A stretch of 64,000 nt of DNA, from NCBI RefSeq assembly GCF_009904055.1, contig NZ_WYDP01000020.1, positions 17,796-81,795 on the forward strand, given 5' to 3'. Below, in pieces: positions 8,766 to 16,830 of the stretch (positions are counted from its first letter, which is position 1; each line of letters starts with the position of its first letter). The notes below the pieces were generated by a model. It ran no database searches. It had not been told where the DNA came from and worked only from the letters and a program-made list of their open reading frames with translations. Position numbers and translations under genes: made by a program. This DNA comes from Rubellimicrobium sp. CFH 75288 (lineage in GTDB: Bacteria > Pseudomonadota > Alphaproteobacteria > Rhodobacterales > Rhodobacteraceae).

Positions 8766-9644
8766 ATGACGATCAACCGCGTGGGCGTGGTCGGCGCCGG
8801 CCAGATGGGCAACGGGATCGCCCATGTCTTTGCCCTGTCCGGCTTCGATGTCCTCGTGACCGACACGAATCCAGAGGCTCTGGACGCGTGCCCGGTCGTG
8901 GTCGGGCGGAACCTCGATCGTCAGGTCGCGCGCGGCACCATCCCCGCCGAGGCGCGGGAGGCGGCCCTGTCGCGGATCCGCACGACGCCCGATCTGGCGG
9001 ATCTGGGCGGGCTCGACCTCGTCATCGAGGCCGCGACCGAGCGGGAGAGCGTGAAGTCCGCAATATTCGAGGCGCTCGTGCCGCATTGCGCGGCCGAGAC
9101 GATCCTGGCCACCAATACGTCCTCCATCTCCATCACGCGTCTGGCAAGCCGGACCGACCGCCCGGACCGCTTCATGGGCATCCACTTCATGAATCCCGTC
9201 CCCGTGATGCAGCTGGTCGAACTGATCCGGGGGATTGCCACCTCGCAGGAGACCTATGCGGCGGTGCTCTCCGTGGTCGAGCGGCTCGGCAAGACGGCCG
9301 CGACGGCCGAGGACTTTCCCGCCTTCATCGTCAACCGCATCCTGATCCCGATGATCAACGAGGCCGTCTATACCCTCCACGAGGGAGTCGGCACCGTCGC
9401 CTCCATCGATACCTCGCTCAAGCTCGGCGCCAACCATCCGATGGGGCCGCTCGAACTCGCCGACTTCATCGGTCTCGACACGTGCCTTGCGATCATGACC
9501 GTGCTGCATGACGGGCTGGCCGACACCAAGTATCGCCCCTGCCCCCTGCTGGTGAAATATGTCGAGGCCGGCTGGCTCGGCCGCAAGACCGGCCGCGGGT
9601 TTTACGACTATCGCGGGGACGGGCCGCCGGTGCCGACGCGGTGA
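8766..9644 (+). CDS. hbd: 3-hydroxybutyryl-CoA dehydrogenase
   Basis: Protein of 292 residues, full length. NAD-binding motif VGAGQMGNGIAHVFALSG at about 9-26; catalytic-region sequence GIHFMNPVPVMQLVEL; FIVNRILIPMINEAV and the GANHPMGPLELADFIGLD C-terminal domain signature. It interconverts (S)-3-hydroxybutyryl-CoA and acetoacetyl-CoA with NAD(H). In Rhodobacterales it usually follows etfBA. A strong GAGGGAGG ribosome site precedes ATG 8766. The promoter bears a palindromic operator candidate. Confidence 0.95.
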   Translation: MTINRVGVVGAGQMGNGIAHVFALSGFDVLVTDTNPEALDACPVVVGRNLDRQVARGTIPAEAREAALSRIRTTPDLADLGGLDLVIEAATERESVKSAIFEALVPHCAAETILATNTSSISITRLASRTDRPDRFMGIHFMNPVPVMQLVELIRGIATSQETYAAVLSVVERLGKTAATAEDFPAFIVNRILIPMINEAVYTLHEGVGTVASIDTSLKLGANHPMGPLELADFIGLDTCLAIMTVLHDGLADTKYRPCPLLVKYVEAGWLGRKTGRGFYDYRGDGPPVPTR

Positions 9645-9668
9645 GCGGGCGGATCGGGGGAGCGTCCC

Positions 9669-9950
9669 TCAGCACCCCTCGCCGAACCGGTCGGCGACCA
9701 GGCGGGCGATCGCGTCGGCCAGCTTCTCGGCCTCGGGGCCGCGGGTGACGACCTCGATCTCGCTCCCCGGACCGGCCGCCAGCATCAGCAGGCCCATGAT
9801 CGAATCGCCCGACGCCTCGAGACCGTCGCGGGACACCACGGCGGTGGCGTCGTGCGCCTCCACCACCTCCACGAGCCGCGCCGAGGCGCGGGCATGCAGA
9901 CCCTTGACGTTGCAGATCGTCAGCCGTCGGTACGCCGTCGGTTCGTCCAC
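9669..9950 (-). CDS. ptsH: HPr family phosphocarrier protein
   Basis: Protein of 93 residues. The phosphorylatable histidine lies in KGLHARAS (His19) and the regulatory serine in ASGDSIMGLLML (Ser50), so both EI-dependent and HPrK-dependent phosphorylation look possible. It is the last gene of the minus-strand block chvI-chvG-hprK-rapZ-EIIA-ptsH, 3 bp after the EIIA gene. No sugar-specific PTS permease is nearby, so its role is probably regulatory rather than sugar uptake. Confidence 0.95.
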   Translation of the reverse strand: MDEPTAYRRLTICNVKGLHARASARLVEVVEAHDATAVVSRDGLEASGDSIMGLLMLAAGPGSEIEVVTRGPEAEKLADAIARLVADRFGEGC

Positions 9951-9953
9951 CGG

Positions 9954-10367
9954 TCAGAGACCCACGGCCCGTTCGAGATCTTCGCCCACGATCTGGCTGT
10001 CGATGTACTTGCGCCCGGCATCGAGCGCAGCCGCCACGGCCTCGGGAACGGGCTTGCTGCGGGACTTCGCCAGCTTGATGAGCATGGGCAGGTTGGCCCC
10101 GTAGAGGATGCGCCGATTGGAGGACCCGCAGGCGCGCAGCGACAGGTTGGAGGGCGAGCCGCCGAACATGTCTGTCACGACAATGACCCCGTCGCCCTGA
10201 TCGACCGAGTCGGCAGCCTCGCAGATCTCGGCCTGCTTCAGCGCCCGGTCGTCATCGGGCAGGATGGTGATGGCGCGGACGCCGGGCTGCTGACCGACAA
10301 CATGTTCCACGGCGGCAAGGTATTCCCGGGCCAGCCCGCCATGTGCGACGATGACAATCCCGATCAT
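9954..10367 (-). CDS. PTS EIIA component, mannose family (regulatory)
   Basis: Protein of 137 residues. It begins MIGIVIVAHGGLAREYLAAVEH, with the phosphorylated His9 of EIIA-Man, and has DMFGGSPSNLSL, the family's second hallmark. Start ATG 10367 follows CGGAGA at 10 bases; an upstream in-frame start would add 26 unrelated residues. As the only EII domain here, without IIB/IIC/IID, it is an output component of an incomplete PTS, as known in Brucella, Agrobacterium and Sinorhizobium. Gap to rapZ is 108 bp; gap to ptsH 3 bp. Confidence 0.93.
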   Translation of the reverse strand: MIGIVIVAHGGLAREYLAAVEHVVGQQPGVRAITILPDDDRALKQAEICEAADSVDQGDGVIVVTDMFGGSPSNLSLRACGSSNRRILYGANLPMLIKLAKSRSKPVPEAVAAALDAGRKYIDSQIVGEDLERAVGL

Positions 10368-10475
10368 GCGTGCCGTCTCCGAAGGCCACCGGCCCGTACA
10401 TCCCGGCAGGGCTGGTCGCAGGCCGACACCGTCAGCCGTGCGCATCCGACCCGGGCGACCCTGCCGCTCACGTCC

Positions 10476-11402
10476 TCATCCCCGATCGGCGCCCGCGATC
10501 CCGGCGCGCCTCTCCAGTTCCCGATGCCGTTTAGACACCTGCCATCCGGCCTCTGCAAGGGTCATGGCCAGTCTCTCCGCCACGGTCACCGAACGGTGTT
10601 GCCCGCCCGTGCAGCCCAGCCCGATGGCCAGATGCGCCTTGCCCTCCTCGCGATAGGCCGGCAGCAGCTGGATGAGCAGGGCCCGCAGGCTGTCGAAGAA
10701 GGGTCCGAAACGGGGATCGGCTTCGACGAACGCGACCACGGACGGATCGCGGCCGTCCTTGGGGCGCAGCGCCTCGGTCCAGTAGGGGTTCCGGAGAAAG
10801 CGGCAATCCATCACGATGTCGAGTCCCGCCGGAAGGCCGCGCTTGTAGGAAAAGCTCTCCACGCTGATGCCGAAGGGACGGCCCTCGCTCGGGGCGAACC
10901 ACCGCTCCACCGCGGCGCGCAATTCGTGGGGGCTCAGGGCAGTGGTGTCGATCACGATGTCCGCCCGCTCGCGCAGCGGGGCCAAAAGCTGCCGCTCGCG
11001 GGCGATGCCGGACCCGAGAGCCCCTTCACCGGCCAGCGGATGCCGGCGGCGCGTCTCGGAGAAGCGGCGCAGCAGGACGTCGTCGGAGCAGTCGAGATAG
11101 AGGATCTGCCCGCCGGCGCCCTTGACGAGATGGTCGATCGCCTCCGGGAGCGTCTTGATCCCGAAGTCCCGGTTGCGGGTGTCGATCCCGAGTGCGAGCG
11201 GCCGGCAGAGCGGCGGCCCTTCGAGAAGGCGAGGCAGAAGCGACAGCGGAAGGTTGTCGATCACCTCGAAGCCGAGATCCTCGAGCGCCCGGATGGCGGT
11301 GGACCGTCCCGCCCCGGCCGGCCCCGTCACCAGCACGACGTTCGGCGGGCCGCCGGACAACGTGGCGGAGGGCGGCGGAGGGCGGAGTTCGGTCAGGGTC
11401 AT
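10476..11402 (-). CDS. rapZ: RNase adapter protein RapZ family
   Basis: Protein of 308 residues, near the usual length. N-terminal P-loop domain with GPAGAGRST at about 27-35, where the Walker A lysine is arginine, then [23 protein letters not shown]-terminal domain with [25 protein letters not shown] and the [19 protein letters not shown] motif typical of RapZ. In E. coli RapZ binds GlcN6P-pathway sRNAs and directs RNase E; whether that applies in alphaproteobacteria is unknown. It sits 3 bp after hprK in the PTS block, as in relatives. Confidence 0.93.
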   Translation of the reverse strand: MTLTELRPPPPSATLSGGPPNVVLVTGPAGAGRSTAIRALEDLGFEVIDNLPLSLLPRLLEGPPLCRPLALGIDTRNRDFGIKTLPEAIDHLVKGAGGQILYLDCSDDVLLRRFSETRRRHPLAGEGALGSGIARERQLLAPLRERADIVIDTTALSPHELRAAVERWFAPSEGRPFGISVESFSYKRGLPAGLDIVMDCRFLRNPYWTEALRPKDGRDPSVVAFVEADPRFGPFFDSLRALLIQLLPAYREEGKAHLAIGLGCTGGQHRSVTVAERLAMTLAEAGWQVSKRHRELERRAGIAGADRG

Positions 11403-11405
11403 GGA

Positions 11406-11864
11406 TCACTCGAGCGCCGGCCGATACCGGCCAGCCTTGAGATATTGGAGAAGGGCGGCGGAAAAACGCTCGGTCGCAGGCTTGTGAAGACAGGGGACGG
11501 GAACCGAAAGGATGGTCCGGATGCGTGGTGGCGGCAAGCGGGTCTCCTCCTCCAAGGCGAGGTCGAGCAGGGCAGCGACTTCAGCCTCGGCCTGGAGCTC
11601 GGCTGGAAGCAGGCCGATGCCGCGCGCCTCGATCAGGGGCGGAAGACCCGGCGGCGCGGCGGCGATGATCCGGTCCCCCTCGCGCCGCAACTCCGTGCGG
11701 TCGTCGGCCACCAGACGGCAGCCCCAGGCCATCATCTCGAGCGCGATCGCGGACTTGCCCGAGCCGGACGGGCCCAGCAGCACGAGACCGCGATCCCCCC
11801 AGGCGACGGTCGTCGCATGCAGCACGAGGCGCTCCGTGCCCCCGGCGGCTGCGGGGGTGCTCAT
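11406..11864 (-). CDS. hprK: HPr kinase/phosphorylase, short alphaproteobacterial form
   Basis: Protein of 152 residues: only the C-terminal catalytic domain of HPrK, as normal in alphaproteobacteria (Firmicutes forms are ~310). Walker A GPSGSGKS at 31-38, then ALEMMAWGCRLVADDRTEL (the VADD motif) and the PPLIEARGIGLL signature. It phosphorylates the serine of HPr. The ATG at 11864 has only a weak AGGG upstream; a 99-bp gap with GC-rich inverted repeats separates it from chvG. The downstream gene rapZ starts 3 bp after its stop. Confidence 0.93.
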   Translation of the reverse strand: MSTPAAAGGTERLVLHATTVAWGDRGLVLLGPSGSGKSAIALEMMAWGCRLVADDRTELRREGDRIIAAAPPGLPPLIEARGIGLLPAELQAEAEVAALLDLALEEETRLPPPRIRTILSVPVPCLHKPATERFSAALLQYLKAGRYRPALE

Positions 11865-11963
11865 GCGATGACCCTGCAGCCCGGCCCGTCCTGCACCTCC
11901 CGCCGGCGCGCGGCACGAGATCGGGCCGGTCCGGCGGGCCGGGCCCCGCCGGGTGTCGCAGGC

Positions 11964-13739
11964 TCAGATCGGCAGACCCACGACAAAGCGCGCCCCGAGC
12001 GGCTCGGAGGTCGGGTCGGCCTCCGTCGGGCGGATGTTCTCGGCCCAGATCACCCCGCCATGCGCCTCCACGATCTGCTTGGAGATGGCCAGACCCAGAC
12101 CGGAATTGTTGCCGAACTGTCCCTCGGGGCGTTCGGAATAGAACCGCTGGAAGATCTTCTCGAGCGAGCCCTCGGGGATGCCCGGCCCGGTGTCTTCCAC
12201 CACGACGAGGACGCGATTCTCGCGGCGGCGTGCCCAGATGCGGATGGCATCGCCCTCCTCGCAGAAGGAGATGGCGTTGCTGAGCAGGTTGACGAAGACC
12301 TGCGCGAGGCGGTTCTCGAGCCCGTGGATGACGATGGGCTGTGGCGGAAGGTCGGCGATGAACTCGATCCCCTTGGCGCGCGCCTCCGCGCCCAGATGTT
12401 CGTTCAGGTTGCCGATCAGCCGCAGAAGGTCGAACGGCCGCTCCTCCTCCTTGACGAGTTCGCTGTCCAGCCGGGAGGCATTGGAGATGTCGCTCACCAG
12501 GCGATCGAGCCTGCGGACGTCGTGCTCGATGATCTCGAGCAGCTTGCGGCGCTGATCCTCGCGCGTGGCGAGATGGAGGGTTCCCACGGCCGAGCGCAGG
12601 CTGGCGAGCGGGTTCTTGATCTCGTGGGCCACGTCGGCGGCGAATTGCTCGTTGGCCTCGATCCGGTCGTAGAGGGCGGCCACCATCCCCCGCAGCGCGG
12701 CGGACAGGCGCCCGATCTCGTCCGGGCGGGCGCTGAGGTCGGGGATGCGGACGCGGCCGGGGCTCATGGCGCCTGGGCTGCGTTCGCGCCCCACCTCCGC
12801 GGCCGCAGCCAGGTCCGACAGGGGATTGGCGATGGTGCGCGCGAGCACGAGGCTGAGCCCGATGGAGACCAGCACCCCGACCACGAACATCCGCAGCACC
12901 TGCTCGCGTTCGCGCCGCACGAGGCTGTCGATCTCGCCGCCGGCGCTGCGCACCGCGACGACGCCCACGACCTCGCCCTCGTGCCGCACGGGGTGGGCGA
13001 CCGTGAAGACGGTGCGGCCCTGCGCGTCGGTTCCCGTCTCGACCACCGTTCCGGCGCGGAAGGCCCGCTCGACAAGGGAATGCGCACCCTCGAGGCTGGC
13101 CGTGCCGGGATCGGGGGAGGCAGGCCGCGCCGGACCCAGGGCGCTGGCCAGTCCTTCCCACAGGGCGTTGAGCGCATTGGTGATGAGCGTGCCGTCCACC
13201 TCGCGCTGCGGCCCGATCGCGTCCAGATCGGCGCGCGGCTCGGCCTGGGCCACCAGCGCGCCGGAGCGGTCGAACAGGAAGGCCCGCGTGCCGCCGCGCA
13301 GGCCCAGCCGGTCGAACACGGCCTGCGGATCGAAACCGTCGCCGGCGGCGAGGCTGACCGGCGGCCCGGGCGGAAGATGGGCCGCCACCACGTCGGCCAC
13401 CAGGATCGCCTCGCTCGCGAGGCCGGAGGCGCGCTGGAAGGCCAGATTGTCGCGCGAGGGGGTCAGCCACAGCATGCCGGTCACGAGCAGGATAAGACCG
13501 ACGAGGTTGAAGGTGATGATCTTGCGCGCCAGCGGAGAGGCCTGAAGGGTCACGAAGTTCCGCCGGGACGCCGTCTGCGCTTCCGGCGCGACGCCGTCCG
13601 CGCCGATGATCGTCCCCTCCTCCGACGCCGGAGGGCTTGCGTCGCGGTTGGCGGGGGCCACCGCGCGGACGGCACGGCGGACCGAGCGCAGGTCGCGCAC
13701 ATCCACCTTGGGCAGGCCGGGTCGGGGGAGCGCGGTCAT
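11964..13739 (-). CDS. chvG: Sensor histidine kinase ChvG
   Basis: Protein of 591 residues. Order: cytoplasmic N-terminus (~70 residues), TM1 at about 74-93 (ITFNLVGLILLVTGMLWL), a periplasmic sensor region of ~190 residues, TM2 at about 285-305, HAMP, dimerisation domain with phospho-acceptor His near 372 in DVAHEIKNPLASL, then the HATPase domain with N (NLLSNAISF), G1 (VEDTGPGIP) and G2 (NNSGLGLAISKQIVEAHGG) boxes. It is the kinase partner of ChvI, whose stop is 6 bp upstream. In Rhizobiales ChvG senses acid or envelope stress (with ExoR); no exoR is visible here. Confidence 0.95.
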   Translation of the reverse strand: MTALPRPGLPKVDVRDLRSVRRAVRAVAPANRDASPPASEEGTIIGADGVAPEAQTASRRNFVTLQASPLARKIITFNLVGLILLVTGMLWLTPSRDNLAFQRASGLASEAILVADVVAAHLPPGPPVSLAAGDGFDPQAVFDRLGLRGGTRAFLFDRSGALVAQAEPRADLDAIGPQREVDGTLITNALNALWEGLASALGPARPASPDPGTASLEGAHSLVERAFRAGTVVETGTDAQGRTVFTVAHPVRHEGEVVGVVAVRSAGGEIDSLVRREREQVLRMFVVGVLVSIGLSLVLARTIANPLSDLAAAAEVGRERSPGAMSPGRVRIPDLSARPDEIGRLSAALRGMVAALYDRIEANEQFAADVAHEIKNPLASLRSAVGTLHLATREDQRRKLLEIIEHDVRRLDRLVSDISNASRLDSELVKEEERPFDLLRLIGNLNEHLGAEARAKGIEFIADLPPQPIVIHGLENRLAQVFVNLLSNAISFCEEGDAIRIWARRRENRVLVVVEDTGPGIPEGSLEKIFQRFYSERPEGQFGNNSGLGLAISKQIVEAHGGVIWAENIRPTEADPTSEPLGARFVVGLPI

Positions 13740-13745
13740 GGGCGC

Positions 13746-14447
13746 TCACTCCTCGTTGTAGCGGTAGCCGATGCCGTAGAGCGTCTCGATGGCGGCGAAA
13801 TCCTCGTCCACCGCGCGCATCTTCTTGCGCAGGCGCTTGATGTGGCTGTCGATGGTGCGGTCGTCCACATACACCTGATCGTCGTAGGCCACGTCCATGA
13901 GCTGGTCGCGGGACTTCACGAAGCCCGGCCGCTGGGCGAGGGCCTGGAGCAGGAGGAACTCGGTCACGGTGAGGGAGACGTCACGCCCCTTCCACTTCAC
14001 CGCGTGACGCAGCGGGTCCATGACGAGCTGGCCGCGAACCATCACCTTCTGGTCGGCCTCCGGCTCCGGCCCCTCGCCCGACAGCGCCTCCTGCCGGCGC
14101 AGGAGCGCGCGGATGCGTTCCACCAGCAGGCGCTGGGAGAAGGGCTTCTTGACGTAGTCGTCCGCGCCCATCCGCAGGCCCAGCACCTCGTCGATCTCGT
14201 CGTCCTTGGACGTCAGGAAGATGATGGGCATGCTCGTGCGCTGGCGCAGGCGCTGAAGCAGGTCCATGCCGTCCATGCGGGGCATCTTGATGTCGAGCAC
14301 CGCCATGTCGGGGAGCTTCTTGGAGAAGGCGTCATAGGCCGCCTGCCCGTCGTTGTAGGTGTCCACGTCGAAGCCCTCGGCCTCGAGCGTCATGGATACG
14401 GATGTCAGAATGTTTCGGTCATCGTCCACGAGGGCGATTCGGGACAT
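13746..14447 (-). CDS. chvI: Response regulator ChvI
   Basis: OmpR-family regulator of 233 residues. Receiver domain with acidic pair DDD (8-10), phospho-acceptor Asp52 in [14 protein letters not shown], and the KKPFS lysine; C-terminal winged helix with [47 protein letters not shown] and the [16 protein letters not shown] recognition helix. First gene of the block; transcribed divergently from pckA across a 288-bp region holding an 11-bp inverted repeat close to chvI and operator-like repeats close to pckA. Confidence 0.96.
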   Translation of the reverse strand: MSRIALVDDDRNILTSVSMTLEAEGFDVDTYNDGQAAYDAFSKKLPDMAVLDIKMPRMDGMDLLQRLRQRTSMPIIFLTSKDDEIDEVLGLRMGADDYVKKPFSQRLLVERIRALLRRQEALSGEGPEPEADQKVMVRGQLVMDPLRHAVKWKGRDVSLTVTEFLLLQALAQRPGFVKSRDQLMDVAYDDQVYVDDRTIDSHIKRLRKKMRAVDEDFAAIETLYGIGYRYNEE

Positions 14448-14504
14448 GGCTCTGCCTCTGCTGCTCGGATGTTGCCTGTTTTTTCCGGATGGTCCGCGAC
14501 TGCC

Positions 14505-14549
14505 TGACGCGAATCAAGCCCGGGTCACCCTGCCGTTCGATTCGCGTCA
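14505..14549. repeat. 11-bp perfect inverted repeat in the chvI promoter region
   Basis: TGACGCGAATC (14505-14515) and its exact complement GATTCGCGTCA (14539-14549), 34 bp apart start to start with a 23-bp spacer. It lies 58-102 bp upstream of the chvI start codon. The arms may be half-sites for a dimeric regulator or parts of a large stem. Which protein binds, if any, cannot be told from sequence. Confidence 0.6.
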
Positions 14550-14615
14550 CTCTTTTGCACCGAGAACCCTTAAGGTTGAGTAAACGGCCGGCAGGTTTAC
14601 GCGCATCGGACCCGC

Positions 14616-14649
14616 CGTTGGCGCTAACATACAAGTGCTTGCGCTAACA
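14616..14649. promoter_or_regulatory. Two LacI-family (CceR-type) operator-like sites upstream of pckA
   Basis: CGTTGGCGCTAACA (14616-14629) and TGCTTGCGCTAACA (14636-14649). Each is an imperfect palindrome with a CG centre resembling TGTTAGCGCTAACA, and the centres are 20 bp apart, two helical turns. The LacI-family regulator CceR of Rhodobacter sphaeroides recognises sites of this type at central-carbon genes. Placement 86-119 bp before the pckA start. Protein identity is inferred. Confidence 0.55.
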
Positions 14650-14734
14650 GGATTTTTTGGCCTTCCCGGCCCTCCGGGGGGCTGCTAAGCGGATCGGCAG
14701 ACAGTCCTTGCGAGGCCGATTGGGAGGGTTCCTG

Positions 14735-16333
14735 ATGCCCCTGTGCCACAGCCCAGACCCGGATCGTCCCGGCCCGGCCCTGGTTGCCCTGCCCCGGAGA
14801 AGCCGCAATCTGGACGTCCCGGCGCTGATGGAGGAGGCGCTTGCGGCGGGCGAGGGGCGGCTCGGCTCCGGGGGGGTCCTGCTGGTGGAAACCGGCCGCT
14901 TCACCGGCCGCTCCCCTAGGGACAAGCACATCGTGCGCCGCCCCGAGACGCAGGGCGAGGTCTGGTGGGACGGCAACGCCGCCATGGAGCCCGATGCCTT
15001 CGGGCGGCTGCGGGCGGACCTGTTCGCGCATCTGGCCGCGGGGCCGGGGCTTCACCAGCAGGACCTGTGGGCCGGGGCGGACCCCGCCCACCGCATCGCG
15101 GTGCGCGTCCTGACCGAGCGGGCCTGGCACGCGCTGTTCATCCGCCACCTGCTGATCCGCCCCCCCGCGGCGGCGCTGGCGGGGTTCGCGCCCGACTGGG
15201 TCGTGATCAACGCGCCCTCGTTCCGCGCCGACCCGGCCCGGCATGGCTGCCGGTCGGAGACGGTGATCGCGCTCGATTTCGGGACGCGGACGGTGCTGAT
15301 CGCCGGGACCGAATATGCGGGCGAGACCAAGAAGGCGGTGTTCACCGTCATGAACTGGCTTCTGCCCGCGCGCGGGGTGCTGTCCATGCACGGCTCGGCC
15401 AACCACGCACCGGGCGATCCGGCCGACGCGGCCGTGTTCTTCGGCCTGTCGGGGACGGGCAAGACGACGCTGTCCTCGGACCCCGGGCGCGTGCTTCTGG
15501 GCGACGACGAGCACGGCTGGTCGGAGGGGGGGATCTTCAACATCGAGGGGGGCTGCTACGCCAAGACCCTTCACCTCTCGGCCGAGGCGGAGCCCGCGAT
15601 CTTTGCCGCCACGGGCCGGTTCGGCACGGTGATCGAGAACATGGGCTGGGACCCCGTGACGCGCGCGCTGGACTTCGCGGACAATTCGCGGACGGACAAC
15701 ACGCGCTGCGCCTATCCGCTGGAGGCGATCCCCAACGCCTCGGGGACGGGGATGGCGGGGGCGCCGCGGCATGTGGTGATGCTGACCTGCGACGCGTTCG
15801 GCGTGCTGCCCCCCGTGGCGCGGCTGTCGCCGGCGCAGGCGATGTACCATTTCCTGTCGGGCTTCACCGCCAAGGTCGCGGGGACCGAGCGCGGCGTGAC
15901 CGAGCCCGAACCCACCTTCTCGCCCTGCTTCGGCGCGCCCTTCCTGCCGCGCCGGCCCGAGGTGTACGGACGGATGCTGGCCGAGCGGGTGGCGCGGTCG
16001 GGCGCGTCCTGCTGGCTGGTCAACACGGGCTGGACGGGCGGCGGCTACGGGACGGGGCGGCGGATGCCCATCGCGGCCACGCGCGCGATCCTGGGGGCCG
16101 TCCTGTCGGGGCGGCTGGGCGCGGGGCGGTTCCGGCGCGATCCGTTCTTCGGCTTCGAGGTGCCGCTGGCCGTCGAGGGGGTGGAGGCGCGGCTGCTCGA
16201 CCCGCGGGCGACCTGGGCGGACGGCGCGGCCTACGACGCGGCGGCGCGGCGGCTGGTGGACCTGTTCGCGCGGAACTTCGAGCGGTTCGACGGCCTGCCG
16301 GACGCGGGCGGGCGGGCGGCGGCGCTCGGCTGA
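14735..16333 (+). CDS. pckA: Phosphoenolpyruvate carboxykinase (ATP)
   Basis: Protein of 532 residues, normal for ATP-type PEPCK. Visible: the substrate-binding [14 protein letters not shown] motif, [13 protein letters not shown], the kinase-1a P-loop GLSGTGKT at about 237-244, the metal/ATP motif [24 protein letters not shown], and ENMGWD. It turns oxaloacetate into PEP in gluconeogenesis. Start ATG 14735 is preceded by GGGAGGG; upstream in-frame codons add an unrelated Arg-rich tail. Located next to chvI-chvG as in Rhizobiales and Rhodobacterales. The promoter has paired LacI-type sites. Convergent with the next gene by 4 bp. Confidence 0.97.
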   Translation: MPLCHSPDPDRPGPALVALPRRSRNLDVPALMEEALAAGEGRLGSGGVLLVETGRFTGRSPRDKHIVRRPETQGEVWWDGNAAMEPDAFGRLRADLFAHLAAGPGLHQQDLWAGADPAHRIAVRVLTERAWHALFIRHLLIRPPAAALAGFAPDWVVINAPSFRADPARHGCRSETVIALDFGTRTVLIAGTEYAGETKKAVFTVMNWLLPARGVLSMHGSANHAPGDPADAAVFFGLSGTGKTTLSSDPGRVLLGDDEHGWSEGGIFNIEGGCYAKTLHLSAEAEPAIFAATGRFGTVIENMGWDPVTRALDFADNSRTDNTRCAYPLEAIPNASGTGMAGAPRHVVMLTCDAFGVLPPVARLSPAQAMYHFLSGFTAKVAGTERGVTEPEPTFSPCFGAPFLPRRPEVYGRMLAERVARSGASCWLVNTGWTGGGYGTGRRMPIAATRAILGAVLSGRLGAGRFRRDPFFGFEVPLAVEGVEARLLDPRATWADGAAYDAAARRLVDLFARNFERFDGLPDAGGRAAALG

Positions 16334-16337
16334 TCCC

Positions 16338-16823
16338 TCAGGGCAGCCGCGCGAGGTCGAAGCCGTTGAAGTCGAGCATCTCGCGCGCGGCGCGCGCGCG
16401 GTCGCTCGAGGCGCGGCCTGCGCGGTCCATGATCCAGCCCGCGCGCCCGTCGGGGCTGCCGATCACGGCGGTGCGGCCGTCGTCGTCGGTCCAGAGCAGC
16501 CACAGCTCGGTTCCCCCGGCCCGGAAGCGGCCGCGGGCGACCTCCTCGGTCCGCAGCGTCCGGCCGCCCGCCGACCACAGGAGCGCGCCCCCCTCGGCCA
16601 TGCGCAGCGACAGGGGCGTGCCGGCCGCGAGCGGCAGCGGCCCGCCCGGATAGGCGCGCGCCACGACCCATTCGCCCGCGAGATCGGCCGCGCCGGCCCG
16701 CAGGCTGGAGGCGATGGGAATGGCAGGATCGCGGAAGGAGGGTGCGGCGACCGGCTCGGGCGCCTCGGGCGCGGGGCGGCCGCAGGCGGCAAGCAGGACA
16801 AGGAGCAGGAGGGGCGCGCGCAT
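16338..16823 (-). CDS. Lipocalin-like lipoprotein
   Basis: Protein of 161 residues. The start MRAPLLLLVLLAACGRP is a lipoprotein signal with lipobox LLAAC (Cys14), so the mature protein is lipid-anchored. The body resembles bacterial lipocalin (Blc-like) proteins: GEWVVARAYPGG near the N-terminus matches the G.WY/V..y lipocalin motif 1, and the end has LLWTDDDGRTAVIGSPDGRAGWIMDR followed by a REMLDFNGFDLARLP tail. Start ATG 16823 follows a TGAGG site located in the tail of the upstream aldo/keto reductase, 7 bp away, so the two are likely co-transcribed. Ligand unknown. Confidence 0.75.
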   Translation of the reverse strand: MRAPLLLLVLLAACGRPAPEAPEPVAAPSFRDPAIPIASSLRAGAADLAGEWVVARAYPGGPLPLAAGTPLSLRMAEGGALLWSAGGRTLRTEEVARGRFRAGGTELWLLWTDDDGRTAVIGSPDGRAGWIMDRAGRASSDRARAAREMLDFNGFDLARLP

Positions 16824-16830
16824 CGGGGCC

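Noticed and set aside
9852..14507. Very long open frame (about 1550 codons) on the plus strand through the chvI-ptsH block
   Set aside because: It is antisense to six well-recognised genes and its translation is Arg/Gly/His-rich nonsense typical of GC-rich antisense frames.
16620..16830. Longer upstream start for the lipocalin-like lipoprotein
   Set aside because: The extension overlaps the aldo/keto reductase in another frame; the lipobox signal requires the start at 16823.
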